Assembly (NCBI GenBank): GCA_002440825.1
Contig: DJVH01000093.1
Span: forward strand, 51,041 to 115,040
Direction: 5' to 3'
From: Bacteriovoracaceae bacterium UBA6261
Lineage (GTDB): Bacteria; Bdellovibrionota; Bacteriovoracia; Bacteriovoracales; Bacteriovoracaceae
Length of the DNA stretch: 64,000 bases
This document shows, piece by piece, positions 34,012 through 43,716 of this stretch (its first letter is position 1; every line of letters starts with the position of its first letter). The notes under the pieces are model-generated. The model did no database searches. It worked only from the letters and a program-made list of their open reading frames with translations, and had not been told where the DNA came from. Both the position numbers and the translations under genes were made by a program.

Positions 34012-34923
34012 TTATTCGATATTCACTTCTTCCAGGAAAAGAGTTTTAAATTCTTCAATTCCTTTCTTCGCTTCTCTTGATGGTTGAGTGGCCATATAAA
34101 GCTGATGAGTCCAGTGACCGTTGGGCGGAGAAAAAGAAGCCAGAGTTCCCTTCTTTAATTCTTTTTTTATGTAGGCCTGGGGAAGAAAAGCGAGACCTGC
34201 ACCTTCAACAAGGACACGTATATTTGAAGCCAGAATATTGCTTTCAAAAACAACTTCCGGCTGACATTTCTCTTTCAAAAGAAAGCTTTCTGTTTCTTCG
34301 CGCAATTTGAAAGTTTCTGTTGGCAAAATTAAACCTACGTTGTTCCCCTTAAAAAAAGAGTTCAGATTTTTAAAGCTCTTGCCATTTTTAAACAGAACTT
34401 TAACAGTACCGGCAAGTGTGACTGGAAGATTCATGACGGTCACAGAAGCGCGGCTGAGCGATTTACTGGAGTGAGTAATCAGAAGGTCGTATTCACCTAA
34501 TTTAAAAGGACCAAGCAGATTTTCATGAGAATCTGTGTAAAGAACAATTCTTGGGAGATTCTCAGGATTGTATTTTTTTATAAATTTACCGATGACTTCT
34601 GCAACGAAAGGTCGCTCGACCTGATCGGAAACTGCAATCTTGAGATTTTCAATTTCATTTTCATCTTTGGCATTCAAAAATTTATTTACGCCCTCAAGGT
34701 CCTGAAACATCTTGCTGCAATAGCGGTAGAAGATTTTTCCTTTTGCGGTCAATTCGATCGCTCTGCCATTTCTGACAAATAAAGGAAAGTCCAGGTTTTC
34801 CTCCAGTGTTTTTATTTGAGCGCTTAGCGAAGGCTGGGAGATTTTCAAATAATCCGAGGCCTTGGTGATGCTTCCAAATTGGGCAGTGACATAGAAATAA
34901 AAAAAATGGTTAAAATTATACAT
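34012..34923 (-). CDS. LysR-family regulator, NhaR-like
   Basis: 303 residues. N-terminal HTH (about 1-60): NHFFYFYVTAQFGSITKASDYLKISQPSLSAQIKTLEENLDFPLF with the LysR wing LTAKGKIFYRY. The effector domain (about 90-300) shows the LysR substrate-binding fold without a known ligand signature. The opening YNFNHFFYFYV pattern matches the NhaR branch, whose members respond to Na+ or related ions. It is divergent from the ClC gene (75 bases between the start codons chosen) and upstream of TauE; control of either is likely. Confidence 0.84.
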   Translation of the reverse strand: MYNFNHFFYFYVTAQFGSITKASDYLKISQPSLSAQIKTLEENLDFPLFVRNGRAIELTAKGKIFYRYCSKMFQDLEGVNKFLNAKDENEIENLKIAVSDQVERPFVAEVIGKFIKKYNPENLPRIVLYTDSHENLLGPFKLGEYDLLITHSSKSLSRASVTVMNLPVTLAGTVKVLFKNGKSFKNLNSFFKGNNVGLILPTETFKLREETESFLLKEKCQPEVVFESNILASNIRVLVEGAGLAFLPQAYIKKELKKGTLASFSPPNGHWTHQLYMATQPSREAKKGIEEFKTLFLEEVNIE

Positions 34924-34998
34924 AAGAATTTCCTAATTTAGTCTCTAGCAGTATAACATAATCCTATGTCGGTTCAACGACAGAAAATCAGGAAATTT

Positions 34999-36273
34999 AT
35001 GCGTCTCTATATTGATCAATTTCTCACTAAAGGTTTGCAAGGTATAAGAACTTCCAAAGCTGCCATTATCAATGGCATTTTAATCGGACTTATCGTTGGT
35101 TTACTTATTGCCTTTTATGATTGGGCCATTACTGATTTTTGTACAAAAAATTTCAAGCAGCTTCCCACTCCATGGCTTGGAGTTCTTCCCCTGATAGGAA
35201 TGCTTTTAACCGGAATAATGATTAAAGTGTTTAAGATCAAACGGACTTCAATGGCCGATGAAATCGTCTTCGCCTATCACACGGATGTTAATAATATAGA
35301 AACAGAGAAAACTGTTCCAAAATTGTTTGCTTCCATTTTGACGATTGGCTTTGGAGGAAGTGCGGGCTTAGAAGGCGCTTCTAAATGGGTCGGTGCTGTC
35401 GCTGGATTGATCTATCAAAAAACAATTAATCGTTTTTCTGTTTTTAAAAAGATTGAAGGAAATCTTACTATCGGTATGATGACCGGAGCTTCGGCCGGAA
35501 TTGCAGCCATCTTTAAAGCTCCTTTGTCAGGCACAATTATGGCCCTCGAGTCTCCCTATAAGAAAGATCTTGCTCATGAACCCATGGTGCAGTCGTTTCT
35601 AGGGGCCATTACAAGTTACGCTGTTTATACATCGCTCAGAGGAAGTCAAAAATTTTTTCCCATTACAATTGCCTACACTTTGCGCTGGCAAGATATATTA
35701 ATTTCAGCACTGATGGGCGTTATCTCCGGTCTTTTTTCTCTTTATTTTTTAAAAATTTTTATCAAAGTAAGAGAAGGAATCAGCACCATTCCACTGCTCC
35801 TGAAATATTTTTTAGGAGGTTTATTTCTTTCTTTAATTGCCTACGCCGGACTTTTTCTCTTTGGCCATTATGTAACTCTGTTTGGAGGAAACGATATTAT
35901 CAATAATATTTTTGCCAATCAGTATAAGATACGATCGGCCTATTTGATTGCGTTTTTAAAATCCGTCGCCACGATAATAACGTTTGCTTTTGGTGGAATC
36001 GGCGGGCTTTTTCTTCCGTCAGCAACAATTGGTGCGTGCCTGGGACTTATATGCCAGTTGGTTTTTCACTTTGCCACACCTGGAATTTTACCAATGATTG
36101 GGATCGCCTCGTTTATTGCAGCCAGCTACAACGGACTCTTATTTGGTCCGGTACTCATTGCAGAAATTACAGGTGAAAGCTCAATGGTCGTGTTGGGAAT
36201 TGTCGCTTCGACAATTGCGTATTTAATTTCCAACGGCGTTTCAAATTCTTCGCATCAAAAAGAACATAGATAA
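34999..36273 (+). CDS. ClC family chloride channel/antiporter
   Basis: Start chosen at ATG 34999 (AGGA upstream, family-like MRLYIDQF); a frame from 34966 exists. About 424 residues with 10-12 spans. The GFGGSAGLEGASKWVGA block corresponds to the GxxGxEG motif (gating Glu present), followed by GTIMALESPYKKD and GGIGGLFLPSATIGACLG. The anion-coordinating Ser of the usual GSGIP is not plainly visible, so ion selectivity is uncertain. Divergent from the LysR gene and ended by a hairpin at 36371-36398. Confidence 0.83.
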   Translation: MRLYIDQFLTKGLQGIRTSKAAIINGILIGLIVGLLIAFYDWAITDFCTKNFKQLPTPWLGVLPLIGMLLTGIMIKVFKIKRTSMADEIVFAYHTDVNNIETEKTVPKLFASILTIGFGGSAGLEGASKWVGAVAGLIYQKTINRFSVFKKIEGNLTIGMMTGASAGIAAIFKAPLSGTIMALESPYKKDLAHEPMVQSFLGAITSYAVYTSLRGSQKFFPITIAYTLRWQDILISALMGVISGLFSLYFLKIFIKVREGISTIPLLLKYFLGGLFLSLIAYAGLFLFGHYVTLFGGNDIINNIFANQYKIRSAYLIAFLKSVATIITFAFGGIGGLFLPSATIGACLGLICQLVFHFATPGILPMIGIASFIAASYNGLLFGPVLIAEITGESSMVVLGIVASTIAYLISNGVSNSSHQKEHR

Positions 36274-36370
36274 AGTCTATTTCTGATATATGTATTTTAT
36301 AATTTTATTTTTCCTATAAAACTGTAAGATAGATGAGTAGCTATTAGATTTCATCTACTCCTAATTGATT

Positions 36371-36402
36371 GAAGCCTGCTTGAGCAAGTGCAGGCTTCTT
36401 TT
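36371..36402 (+). terminator. Intrinsic terminator after the ClC gene
   Basis: GAAGCCTGC (36371-36379) and GCAGGCTTC (36390-36398) form a 9-bp perfect stem with an inner TTG/CAA extension, followed by TTTT. A smaller hairpin GAGTAG/CTACTC (36335-36360) sits just upstream. Confidence 0.8.
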
Positions 36403-36488
36403 CAGAAGTTTCAAAAATTCATCGGGTTCGAGATTGCATTTCGAAGTTCTTTGCAAGTAGGGTCGCTTGCGCTGTTTCAGGAGGATTC

Positions 36489-37262
36489 ATGAAGCTGCGT
36501 ATAGGTTTGCTTGGTTTTGGAAGAACCGGAAGTGTCGTTGCACAAGAAATTGTTAAAGATCAAGATCTCTCGCTTGAATGGGTGTGCAAAAAAAATAGCG
36601 CGGAAGATTTTGCTTTTGCCAGTCACAAGCTGGGCTTTGATAAAAATTTTGCCCCCATTGTTGAAGAAAAATCCATGGGATCAAACTTTTTAAAAGACAA
36701 TCCGGTAGACATTATCATTGATTTTTCTTCGTCATCTGCTTGTTATCTCTACAATGTTTTTGCTCATGCAGGAATTAAAATAGTTTCTGCTATTTCTAAT
36801 TACAACAATGATCAGTTGAGTGCTCTTAAGTCTCTTTCGCACAAAACTGCGATTCTTTATTCTCCAAATATTACCTTAGGAATTAACTGGCTGATCATTG
36901 CCTCTAAACTTTTACAGCAAATCATTCCGAACGCCGATATTGAAGTTATCGAAGAACACTTCAGAGATAAAAAAGATATTTCAGGCACGGCGATGAAACT
37001 GGCGCACCACCTGAACCTGGAGCCGGAAAAGCATGTTAACTCTATTCGCGTGGGCGGAATCATCGGCAAACATGAAGTGGTTTTTGGATTGCCTAATCAG
37101 ACACTCAGGCTTACGCATGAAAGTGTAAACAGAGCGGCTTTTGGGACAGGGGCCATCTTTGCTTCAAAGTGGATTCAAAGCAAAGAGCATGGTTTTTATA
37201 TGATGGAAAACGTCATTCAAGAACGCTTTATTTCCAAAATTCTTGAACTCAAGTTAACGTGA
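36489..37262 (+). CDS. dapB: 4-hydroxy-tetrahydrodipicolinate reductase
   Basis: 257 residues of the DapB family: N-terminal NAD(P)H loop LLGFGRTGSVVAQEI, middle IIIDFSSSSAC and YSPNITLGINWL, and the catalytic/substrate region EEHFRDKKDISGTAMKLA (the SGTA motif is exact). It acts in lysine and diaminopimelate synthesis for the cell wall. GGAGG lies just upstream of the ATG. No other dap gene is adjacent. Confidence 0.87.
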   Translation: MKLRIGLLGFGRTGSVVAQEIVKDQDLSLEWVCKKNSAEDFAFASHKLGFDKNFAPIVEEKSMGSNFLKDNPVDIIIDFSSSSACYLYNVFAHAGIKIVSAISNYNNDQLSALKSLSHKTAILYSPNITLGINWLIIASKLLQQIIPNADIEVIEEHFRDKKDISGTAMKLAHHLNLEPEKHVNSIRVGGIIGKHEVVFGLPNQTLRLTHESVNRAAFGTGAIFASKWIQSKEHGFYMMENVIQERFISKILELKLT

Positions 37263-37286
37263 AGTGAGAGGTCATTCTCTCACTTC
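37261..37286. terminator. Hairpin between converging dapB and Csp-like genes
   Basis: GAAGTGAGAG (37261-37270) and CTCTCACTTC (37277-37286) form a perfect 10-bp stem with a 6-base loop. No strong T-run follows on either strand, so it may terminate poorly or protect 3' ends. It starts within the dapB stop codon. Confidence 0.55.
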
Positions 37287-37302
37287 ACAGTTGCAGTTAA
37301 AA

Positions 37303-37683
37303 CTAATGATCCCACTGAGACATTTCGCTGCAGGATTGAGAACATTTTCTGCACATCTCAGCGCATTTCTTCATCATTTCATCGTCTCCCATTGATTCAC
37401 AATCTTCAGCACAGGCCTGGCAGACTTCAGCGCAGACACCGCAGGTTTTTGTATGAAATTGAGATTGCATCATCATGAACTTGGCCGACGTATGACAGAT
37501 TTCAGCGCAGGACTTGAGTAAGATAAGGTGAGAAGATTCAACATGCTTTCCGCCTTTTTTGAAACATTCAGCTAGTGTTTGTTCGCAAATTCGAAAACAG
37601 TCCAGACAATTTTGAATACAGATATCCATTTTGGAATGAATGTGTTGTTTCGGTGTACTTGTCGCTTGGTTTTGCAATTCCAT
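37303..37683 (-). CDS. Csp-like four-helix copper storage protein
   Basis: Start chosen at ATG 37683 with AGGGAGGA upstream (a longer frame from 37791 would overlap the next gene). 126 residues with 16 Cys placed as C-x3-C and C-x2-C pairs along helices (22, 26, 29, 33, 40, 59, 63, 81, 84, 88, 91, 95, 107, 111, 114, 118). This is the DUF326/Csp fold, whose bundles hold many Cu(I) ions. No signal peptide, so it is the cytosolic Csp3-like type. No CopA or CueR is next to it. Confidence 0.86.
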   Translation of the reverse strand: MELQNQATSTPKQHIHSKMDICIQNCLDCFRICEQTLAECFKKGGKHVESSHLILLKSCAEICHTSAKFMMMQSQFHTKTCGVCAEVCQACAEDCESMGDDEMMKKCAEMCRKCSQSCSEMSQWDH

Positions 37684-37768
37684 TTTATCCTCCCTGCTTT
37701 TCTGATAAACTCTCTTTATTATTTTTAGAGCAAAACTAAGGCCTAGAAAAAACTTAGGAGAAAACAAT

Positions 37769-38800
37769 ATGAAATATAATCTGCTCGGCAATACCGGTCT
37801 TTACGTTTCAGAACTTTGCCTTGGCACCATGACTTTTGGAGGTGTTGGTTATTGGGCAAATATGGGACAACTACAGCAGGATGACGTAACAGCTCTTGTA
37901 AAAAAAGCATTTGATTCCGGAATCAATTTCATAGACACCGCCAACGTCTATTCTCTCGGACAGTCAGAAATGCTGACAGGTGAAGCCATCAAAAAGCTTG
38001 GCCTTCCCCGCGATCAATTGATTATTGCCACTAAAGCAACCGGAATAATGAATGACCTTCCCAACGGAAGAGGTCATTCACGCTATCACCTGATGAATGA
38101 AGTTGATGCGAGTTTAAAACGATTGCAGGTTGATCACATCGATCTCTTTCAACTTCATGGCATCGATCCGCTCACCCCGATAGAAGACGCACTCAATACG
38201 CTCAATGATATTGTTCGCTCGGGAAAAGTTCGCTACATCGGTCTTTGCAACATGTCTGCCTGGATGATTATGAAAGGCCTCGCTCATTCCGATAAAAAAA
38301 ATCTGGCCCGTTTTGAAAGTATTCAATCGTACTACACTATCGCAGGAAGAGATTTAGAAAGAGAAATCATTCCTCTGGCGCAGGATCAGAAAATGGGAAT
38401 TATGGTCTGGTCGCCGCTTGCAGGTGGACTGCTTTCCGGTAAATATTCACCGGATGGAAAAGGCCCGGATGGATCGCGAAGAAATAATTTCGATTTCCCT
38501 GTTATAGATAAGCCGAGAGCATTCAAATGCATTGAAGCGATGAAGCCCATCGCTCTCAAACATCAGGCAAGCGTGGCCCAAGTGGCGATCGCCTGGCTTC
38601 TCCATCAGAATGCAGTCAGTTCCGTTATCATCGGAGCAAAAACCGTGGCCCAACTGGAAGACAATATTCATTCCACAAAAGTGAAGCTTACGGCTGAAGA
38701 CCTGGCCGTTCTGAATGAGGTCAGTGCCCTTCCTCCGGAATACCCAGGATGGATGATGGCCCTTCAAGGCCAGTACAGGGCAAAACAACCTGAAGCATAA
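37769..38800 (+). CDS. Aldo/keto reductase
   Basis: 343 residues of the aldo-keto reductase TIM barrel. Motifs are SELCLGTMTFGG, INFIDTANVYSLGQSE (catalytic Asp and Tyr), the Lys in LIIATKATG and the His in DLFQLHGIDP, with the C-terminal nucleotide region SVIIGAKTVAQLEDNI. It resembles general stress protein 69/YajO-type NADPH carbonyl reductases. Divergent from the Csp-like gene. Confidence 0.9.
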   Translation: MKYNLLGNTGLYVSELCLGTMTFGGVGYWANMGQLQQDDVTALVKKAFDSGINFIDTANVYSLGQSEMLTGEAIKKLGLPRDQLIIATKATGIMNDLPNGRGHSRYHLMNEVDASLKRLQVDHIDLFQLHGIDPLTPIEDALNTLNDIVRSGKVRYIGLCNMSAWMIMKGLAHSDKKNLARFESIQSYYTIAGRDLEREIIPLAQDQKMGIMVWSPLAGGLLSGKYSPDGKGPDGSRRNNFDFPVIDKPRAFKCIEAMKPIALKHQASVAQVAIAWLLHQNAVSSVIIGAKTVAQLEDNIHSTKVKLTAEDLAVLNEVSALPPEYPGWMMALQGQYRAKQPEA

Positions 38801-38843
38801 CCGACCATTTTAGTCTTTTCCCCTGACGTCGATAAGTTTTTCT

Positions 38844-39929
38844 ATGAAGATCTTATCGACTCTTTTTTTAAGCATTCTTTTTTTTAGCAAAGTTCAGGCA
38901 ACTGAAACATCCGTTGAAGATATGATGAGCGTGAATCTTGTTCTGCTCGATATCGCTAAAGAGAGAATCGACAATCTTAAACCAAAACTTCCCTGCAAAG
39001 ATGGCGTTCAGGTTGAACAGCCTAAACCGGCAGAAAAAGAATGCGACTGCAAGTTTAATGGTCTGATTGGAAAAATTGAATCGCAGGAATTTTCCATCAA
39101 TTCAGGCAACGATAATTTTTTTCATGGAACAATCAATCTCTACGCCCCTTCATGGCGCAAGTATGATGGCAATGACCTCGGAAGAACTTTTAATTCGGGT
39201 TTAGATTATTCTCTTCTTGGAAGTGAAGGTCGTTTTAAACTCAATCTCGATTCAACCGGATTTGGAAAATATACGACTGTAAACGGTACATCCAGAGACA
39301 GCGCCGGCGACCACTATCTCGTTTTTCGAGAATTGGACACTCTCAGTGTGAAGTACGATAAATTCCTGAAGAAGGATGAAGAAAAAAAGCTGTTTGGCAC
39401 AGTGGAATTCAAACTGGAAAATGAAACTGACGACGGCCATATCAGCCGCGACATTCAAAATGCCTGGCACCACGCTTTTACTTACGATAATGGAAAACAT
39501 CCACGCTACTATCACTACGTCCAGGAGAATGAAGATCAAACGACGGTGAAGATGCTGGCCGGTGGTGGAATTGACATCGAAAAAACTCTTGCCGGTATCA
39601 CATGTACTGAATCACTGACAGGCAAAGCTGGACTTTCCTACAATAATAAATTGGATTATGCCTACAGCGCACGTTCTGAAACAAAACTCAAAGCCTCTGC
39701 CATTCCCTATCTGGTGGTTAGTTTATGGGGAGAAATTTCCCGGGACTTCAGAGGAACCGCAAAAGAAGGCGGAGTCGAAATTTCTTTTCCCATGAAAATA
39801 AGAAAAGTGACATTCAAACCATACATCGGTGTTGAAAAACATATGACCCCTCTCGATAAAAGCTACGGAACACCTTCCGGTAATCCTTATGAAATTTACA
39901 ATACAATCGGCATGCGGGTAAACTGGTAA
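38844..39929 (+). CDS. Exported beta-barrel-like protein, unknown
   Basis: 361 residues with a signal peptide (ending SKVQA) and a hydrophilic linker holding CKDGV and CDCK. From about 75 on it consists of alternating strands (INLYAPSWRKYDG, FKLNLDSTGFGKYTT, LFGTVEFKLENE) and ends with the aromatic MRVNW typical of outer-membrane barrels. No LpxR-like active-site motif is visible. It precedes the CLC-F gene by only one base (stop TAA then GTG), so they are probably co-transcribed. Confidence 0.6.
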   Translation: MKILSTLFLSILFFSKVQATETSVEDMMSVNLVLLDIAKERIDNLKPKLPCKDGVQVEQPKPAEKECDCKFNGLIGKIESQEFSINSGNDNFFHGTINLYAPSWRKYDGNDLGRTFNSGLDYSLLGSEGRFKLNLDSTGFGKYTTVNGTSRDSAGDHYLVFRELDTLSVKYDKFLKKDEEKKLFGTVEFKLENETDDGHISRDIQNAWHHAFTYDNGKHPRYYHYVQENEDQTTVKMLAGGGIDIEKTLAGITCTESLTGKAGLSYNNKLDYAYSARSETKLKASAIPYLVVSLWGEISRDFRGTAKEGGVEISFPMKIRKVTFKPYIGVEKHMTPLDKSYGTPSGNPYEIYNTIGMRVNW

Positions 39930-39930
39930 A

Positions 39931-41169
39931 GTGAAACTCAATTGGACATTCTACAGTATTCTCGCCGGACTGACTGCTGCCCTGGCAACAGCGCTTTTTC
40001 TTTATGCGCTTGATTTTGTCACGCTCATTCATAAAACTCACACATGGCTAATCTGGATGCTTCCCGTGATAGGTTTAGTGACAGGCATTCTTTATCTCAA
40101 GTTTGGTGAAGAAGCTGAAAAAGGAACCGGACTTATTCTGGAAGAGATTCATGATCCGAAAAATATCCTTCCTATTGTGATAGCCCCGCTTGTCTTTGTC
40201 TGCACCATCCTCACTCACCTCGCAGGAGGCTCTGCCGGTCGCGAAGGCACTGCTGTTCAACTCGGATCTTCACTGGCAGATCAATTGAATAAATATTTTA
40301 AGATTGAAAAAGAAGAGCGAAAAATTTTAATTATCGCAGGTGCGGGCGCTGCTTTCAGCGCGGCCATCGGAACGCCCATTGCCGGCGCCTTCTTTGGTCT
40401 TGAAGTCATTCAAATTGGACGCCTTCGAGTCTTCGCCTTATTCGAATGCCTCGTTGCCTCTTTTGTTTCTTACTACACCGTTCGTTTTCTGGGGATTCAT
40501 CATACCTTGCTGCCAAAAATTCATGAAATGCCTTATCAGGCCCATCAGCTCACGGCGATTATGATCAGTGGAATGTTTTTCGGTCTTGCGGCCAACGTTT
40601 TTATTCAATTCACTCATATTGTTGAAAACGTTCTTAAAAATTATGTGAAAACAAAATGGCTTTTTGCTTTTGCCGGAGGCATTGCTCTTTTGTGGATGTT
40701 TTCTTTTGATGGTGCTTACCAGTTCAGAGGGCTCGGGCTGGTACATATCCAGAATGCTTTTCTGCAGACAGCAAGCTGGACTCAGCCATTTTTTAAAACC
40801 ATTTTCACTGGTGTAACAGTCGGTTCTGGTTTTAAAGGCGGCGAATTCATTCCGCTGGTCTATGTAGGGTCGACTCTTGGAAGTTTTCTTTCAGGGGTGT
40901 TTATGGTTTCGCGTCCCCTTCTTACGGCATTGGGATTTGCGGCCGTATTTGGAGCCGCTGCCAATACGCCGATTGCTTGTGCAATTATGGCCGCAGAACT
41001 TTTTGGCTGGAAGATTCTCCCTTATTCATTGGTGACTTGCTGGGTAGCCTACTACCTCAGCGGACACATCGGCATTTATAAGAATCAAAAACTCATTCAT
41101 TCTAAAAAAGATCAGCTCTTGAAAGTATTTACCTGGCCTCAGAATGTTTTGCAAAAATTATTCAAATAG
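39931..41169 (+). CDS. ClC channel of the CLC-F (fluoride) type
   Basis: 412 residues, GTG start one base behind the previous stop. About ten hydrophobic spans. The gating motif reads GGSAGREGTAVQLG, the GREGT form characteristic of CLC-F fluoride/H+ antiporters, and the later SGFKGGEFIPLVYVGSTLG also matches this branch. It differs from the other ClC here (GLEGA). CLC-F exports fluoride. No fluoride riboswitch fits, because no leader exists before it. Its end overlaps the converging amidotransferase by 8 bases. Confidence 0.82.
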   Translation: MKLNWTFYSILAGLTAALATALFLYALDFVTLIHKTHTWLIWMLPVIGLVTGILYLKFGEEAEKGTGLILEEIHDPKNILPIVIAPLVFVCTILTHLAGGSAGREGTAVQLGSSLADQLNKYFKIEKEERKILIIAGAGAAFSAAIGTPIAGAFFGLEVIQIGRLRVFALFECLVASFVSYYTVRFLGIHHTLLPKIHEMPYQAHQLTAIMISGMFFGLAANVFIQFTHIVENVLKNYVKTKWLFAFAGGIALLWMFSFDGAYQFRGLGLVHIQNAFLQTASWTQPFFKTIFTGVTVGSGFKGGEFIPLVYVGSTLGSFLSGVFMVSRPLLTALGFAAVFGAAANTPIACAIMAAELFGWKILPYSLVTCWVAYYLSGHIGIYKNQKLIHSKKDQLLKVFTWPQNVLQKLFK

Positions 41170-41815
41170 CAAAAAAAGAATCAAGCTCCTGAAAATACCA
41201 TTGCTGCAGTTGTTTTTGTTTGTCCAGCTCTGCCAGCATCTCTTCTTTGCTTTGAATATAGCTGCCGGATGGTGGAGCATCGACATCTTCAGACCGTTCA
41301 ACAATCCATTCGACAGTGGATTCAGGATGGAATTGAAAAGCAATAATATTTTTTCCGTAACTAAAAGCCTGATGAGCGCAGGCATCATTAAAAGCTGTGA
41401 CGATACTTCCCGGAGGAGAAATAAACTGATAGCCATGCCACTCAAAAGCTCTCAGCATTTTTCCATTTGTTAAATTCACATTCTGCCATCCGGCTTCCCA
41501 ATGAGGAGCTTTAAAAACTTTCCCGCCAAGCACTTCGGCAAGCAACTGAGCACCGAGACATAGACCCACAATCTTTTTATTTTTGGAGATCAAGTCATGG
41601 ATGAATTTTTTTTCCTCGCTCAACCATGGATAGATCTCTTCCTGATCGACATTCATTCCACCGCCACAGATAAAAATAAGATCATACTCATCTGAGGAAA
41701 TCTTTTTTTCTGAAGAAAAAAAATGAAAAGTGTAAGGAATATTTTTTTGAACAAGCCAGTCAATGGTTGTTCCGGGAGGTGTGGCCGCTGAGTTCTGAAT
41801 AATGAGTGCTTTCAT
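41162..41815 (-). CDS. Class I glutamine amidotransferase-like protein
   Basis: 217 residues with the GATase1 fold: nucleophile Cys86 in GLCLGAQ, and His163/Glu165 in FQFHPE complete the triad. This is the stand-alone branch resembling GMP synthase amidotransferase domains, possibly gamma-glutamyl hydrolase-like. Last gene of a five-gene operon; its ATG overlaps the ATPase stop by four bases (ATGA), so it is translationally coupled to an exporter. Substrate may be the exported compound (inference). Confidence 0.82.
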   Translation of the reverse strand: MKALIIQNSAATPPGTTIDWLVQKNIPYTFHFFSSEKKISSDEYDLIFICGGGMNVDQEEIYPWLSEEKKFIHDLISKNKKIVGLCLGAQLLAEVLGGKVFKAPHWEAGWQNVNLTNGKMLRAFEWHGYQFISPPGSIVTAFNDACAHQAFSYGKNIIAFQFHPESTVEWIVERSEDVDAPPSGSYIQSKEEMLAELDKQKQLQQWYFQELDSFFAI

Positions 41816-42468
41816 GTTAAAAGTCCGTCTACCAGTTCAATTTTTCTTCGCGCCTGGTTAGCGTAATCCAGATCGTGAGTCACGTAAACAATTGTGGTCT
41901 TCTTCGACTCATTGATACGATGGAAGAGCGCCATGATATTATCGCCGTTGACCGTATCGAGGTTTCCGGTCGGCTCGTCGGCAAACAGGTATCTTGGATC
42001 CATGAGAAGAGAACGGGCAATGGCCACTCGCTGCTGCTCGCCTCCTGAAATCTGCCCCGGCATGCGCCCTTCTTTCCCGCTCAATCCCACTTCATTGATG
42101 AGAGAAAGAGCGTATTCTCGTTTTTCTTTCTGCAGTTTCTTTTTATAAGCAGGCAGGAGTACATTTTCCAGGACAGTCAGTTCCGGCAGCAGATAATGAA
42201 ACTGAAAGACAAAACCAATCTGAGAATTGCGCAACTGATGAATCTGCTCCGAATTCAACGTCGTTATATTTTGATTGTCATAATAGACTTCGCCGGAAGT
42301 CGCCCGATCCAGAGTGGAAATAACATAAAGCAAAGTTGATTTTCCCGATCCCGAACGCCCGACAATGGAGACCAGATCGCCGTCATTGATTGTGAGATCA
42401 ATTCCCTTCAACACTTGCACAGGTGGTTCGCCAAAAGATTTATGAAGATTGACTACCTTGATTCCCAT
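41812..42468 (-). CDS. LolD/MacB-type ABC transporter ATPase
   Basis: 218 residues. Walker A GRSGSGKS (36-43), Q-loop [13 protein letters not shown] signature [16 protein letters not shown], Walker B YLFADEP followed by TGNLD, and the switch His in YVTHD. This is the type VII (LolD/FtsE/MacB) family that drives periplasmic or outer-membrane directed transport. It starts immediately behind the permease stop (TAAATG). Confidence 0.92.
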   Translation of the reverse strand: MGIKVVNLHKSFGEPPVQVLKGIDLTINDGDLVSIVGRSGSGKSTLLYVISTLDRATSGEVYYDNQNITTLNSEQIHQLRNSQIGFVFQFHYLLPELTVLENVLLPAYKKKLQKEKREYALSLINEVGLSGKEGRMPGQISGGEQQRVAIARSLLMDPRYLFADEPTGNLDTVNGDNIMALFHRINESKKTTIVYVTHDLDYANQARRKIELVDGLLT

Positions 42469-43716
42469 TTATCCCTCCGACCTGATAATTTCAATCGGAG
42501 ACAATTTACCGGCAGCGTAGCTTGGTAAAAATGACGAAAACAATGATGAGAAGAAGGCCAGAGAGATGGCCTTGATATAAATCATGGCATCGTAATTGAT
42601 AATCATTGTGTCGCCGCCAATTCTTCCTGCCGCGACCTTGATGGTGCCGATATAACGACAGCCTAGATAACCGAAAAACATGCCAAAAAATCCGCCGAGC
42701 AGACCGAGAATCATTCCCTGATACATGAAGAGTTCAATAATTTGTTTTGAATCAAATCCAATTGCGCGCAAAATAGCGATCTCTTTTTTCTTCTGATTCA
42801 CCAGAATCGAAAGAATATTATAAATTCCAAAAGCCGCCACAACCAGAATGGAAATGGTCATAAAATTGCGGACAATATCCTGAGTTTTAAAAACGGAGAG
42901 AATCGCCGCTGAAGTTTCTTCCCAGCTTTCAACTTTGTCGCTCGAAAGCTTCACCCACTCCTCAGTAAGACCTGAGGATAAGGACGGATCAATCAATTTA
43001 ACTCCGATGTTGGAAATTCTATTGGGCATTCCCAAAAGCTTTTGAACGTCGAGCAATGAAGCAAAAGCCGTTGTATCGTCGATATTCTGAATGCCCAGAT
43101 TAAAGCTTCCCAGCACTTTAAAGGGAACAGATTTGCCCTTTCCCGTAGCGACGTTGATAATTTCTCCCGGACGCGCTCCCAGCGTTTTTAGAAGACCGGC
43201 CCCGATAATAATTCTGTTTCCACTGTCGCCCAGATCGGTAAAGCTCAGCCCTTCAGAAAGATAATCTGAAAGGTTGCTGACTCGTTGTTCGAGTGCGGGT
43301 TTTGATCCGATAATTTTCCCGCTGATTTCTGTTTTATTTCTTCTGAAAATCACCTGAGATGTGAGTTCTGGCGAATAAGCGAAAACTTCCGGAGTTGTGT
43401 CGAGGACATTAAACCAGAATTTTGGATTTTGCAGTTCCGTTGAATCGCGCCGTCCTGATGGAGGAATTTTCCAGACTATCATTTCATCATTGGGATAAAA
43501 AATTTTCTGCATTTCATTTTGATAAACATATTCTTCGCGGGCAGATATGCGGACGTGGGCCTGATTGTTGACGAGGCGGTCGAGAATATAACTTTGAAAC
43601 CCGAGCATCATGCCAGAGATGACAACATAAGCAGTCGTTCCAAGAATAATTCCCAGAAGGATGAGTCCCGTCTGTTTTTTTCTGGAAAGCAAATGTTTCA
43701 AACTAAGAAACAGCAT
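42469..43716 (-). CDS. FtsX/LolC-type ABC permease
   Basis: 415 residues: an N-terminal span (about 15-40), a large periplasmic domain (40-275) and three C-terminal spans with the FtsX signature (NFMTISILVVAAFGIYNILSI, KKEIAILRAIGFDSKQIIELFMYQG). This is the MacB_PCD/FtsX permease of type VII ABC systems; the single-gene form implies a homodimer with the ATPase at 41812. It overlaps the adaptor gene by one base. Confidence 0.9.
   Translation of the reverse strand: MLFLSLKHLLSRKKQTGLILLGIILGTTAYVVISGMMLGFQSYILDRLVNNQAHVRISAREEYVYQNEMQKIFYPNDEMIVWKIPPSGRRDSTELQNPKFWFNVLDTTPEVFAYSPELTSQVIFRRNKTEISGKIIGSKPALEQRVSNLSDYLSEGLSFTDLGDSGNRIIIGAGLLKTLGARPGEIINVATGKGKSVPFKVLGSFNLGIQNIDDTTAFASLLDVQKLLGMPNRISNIGVKLIDPSLSSGLTEEWVKLSSDKVESWEETSAAILSVFKTQDIVRNFMTISILVVAAFGIYNILSILVNQKKKEIAILRAIGFDSKQIIELFMYQGMILGLLGGFFGMFFGYLGCRYIGTIKVAAGRIGGDTMIINYDAMIYIKAISLAFFSSLFSSFLPSYAAGKLSPIEIIRSEG

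Noticed and set aside
39929..39931. Fluoride riboswitch expected before the CLC-F gene
   Set aside because: Only one base separates it from the previous stop, so no leader exists.
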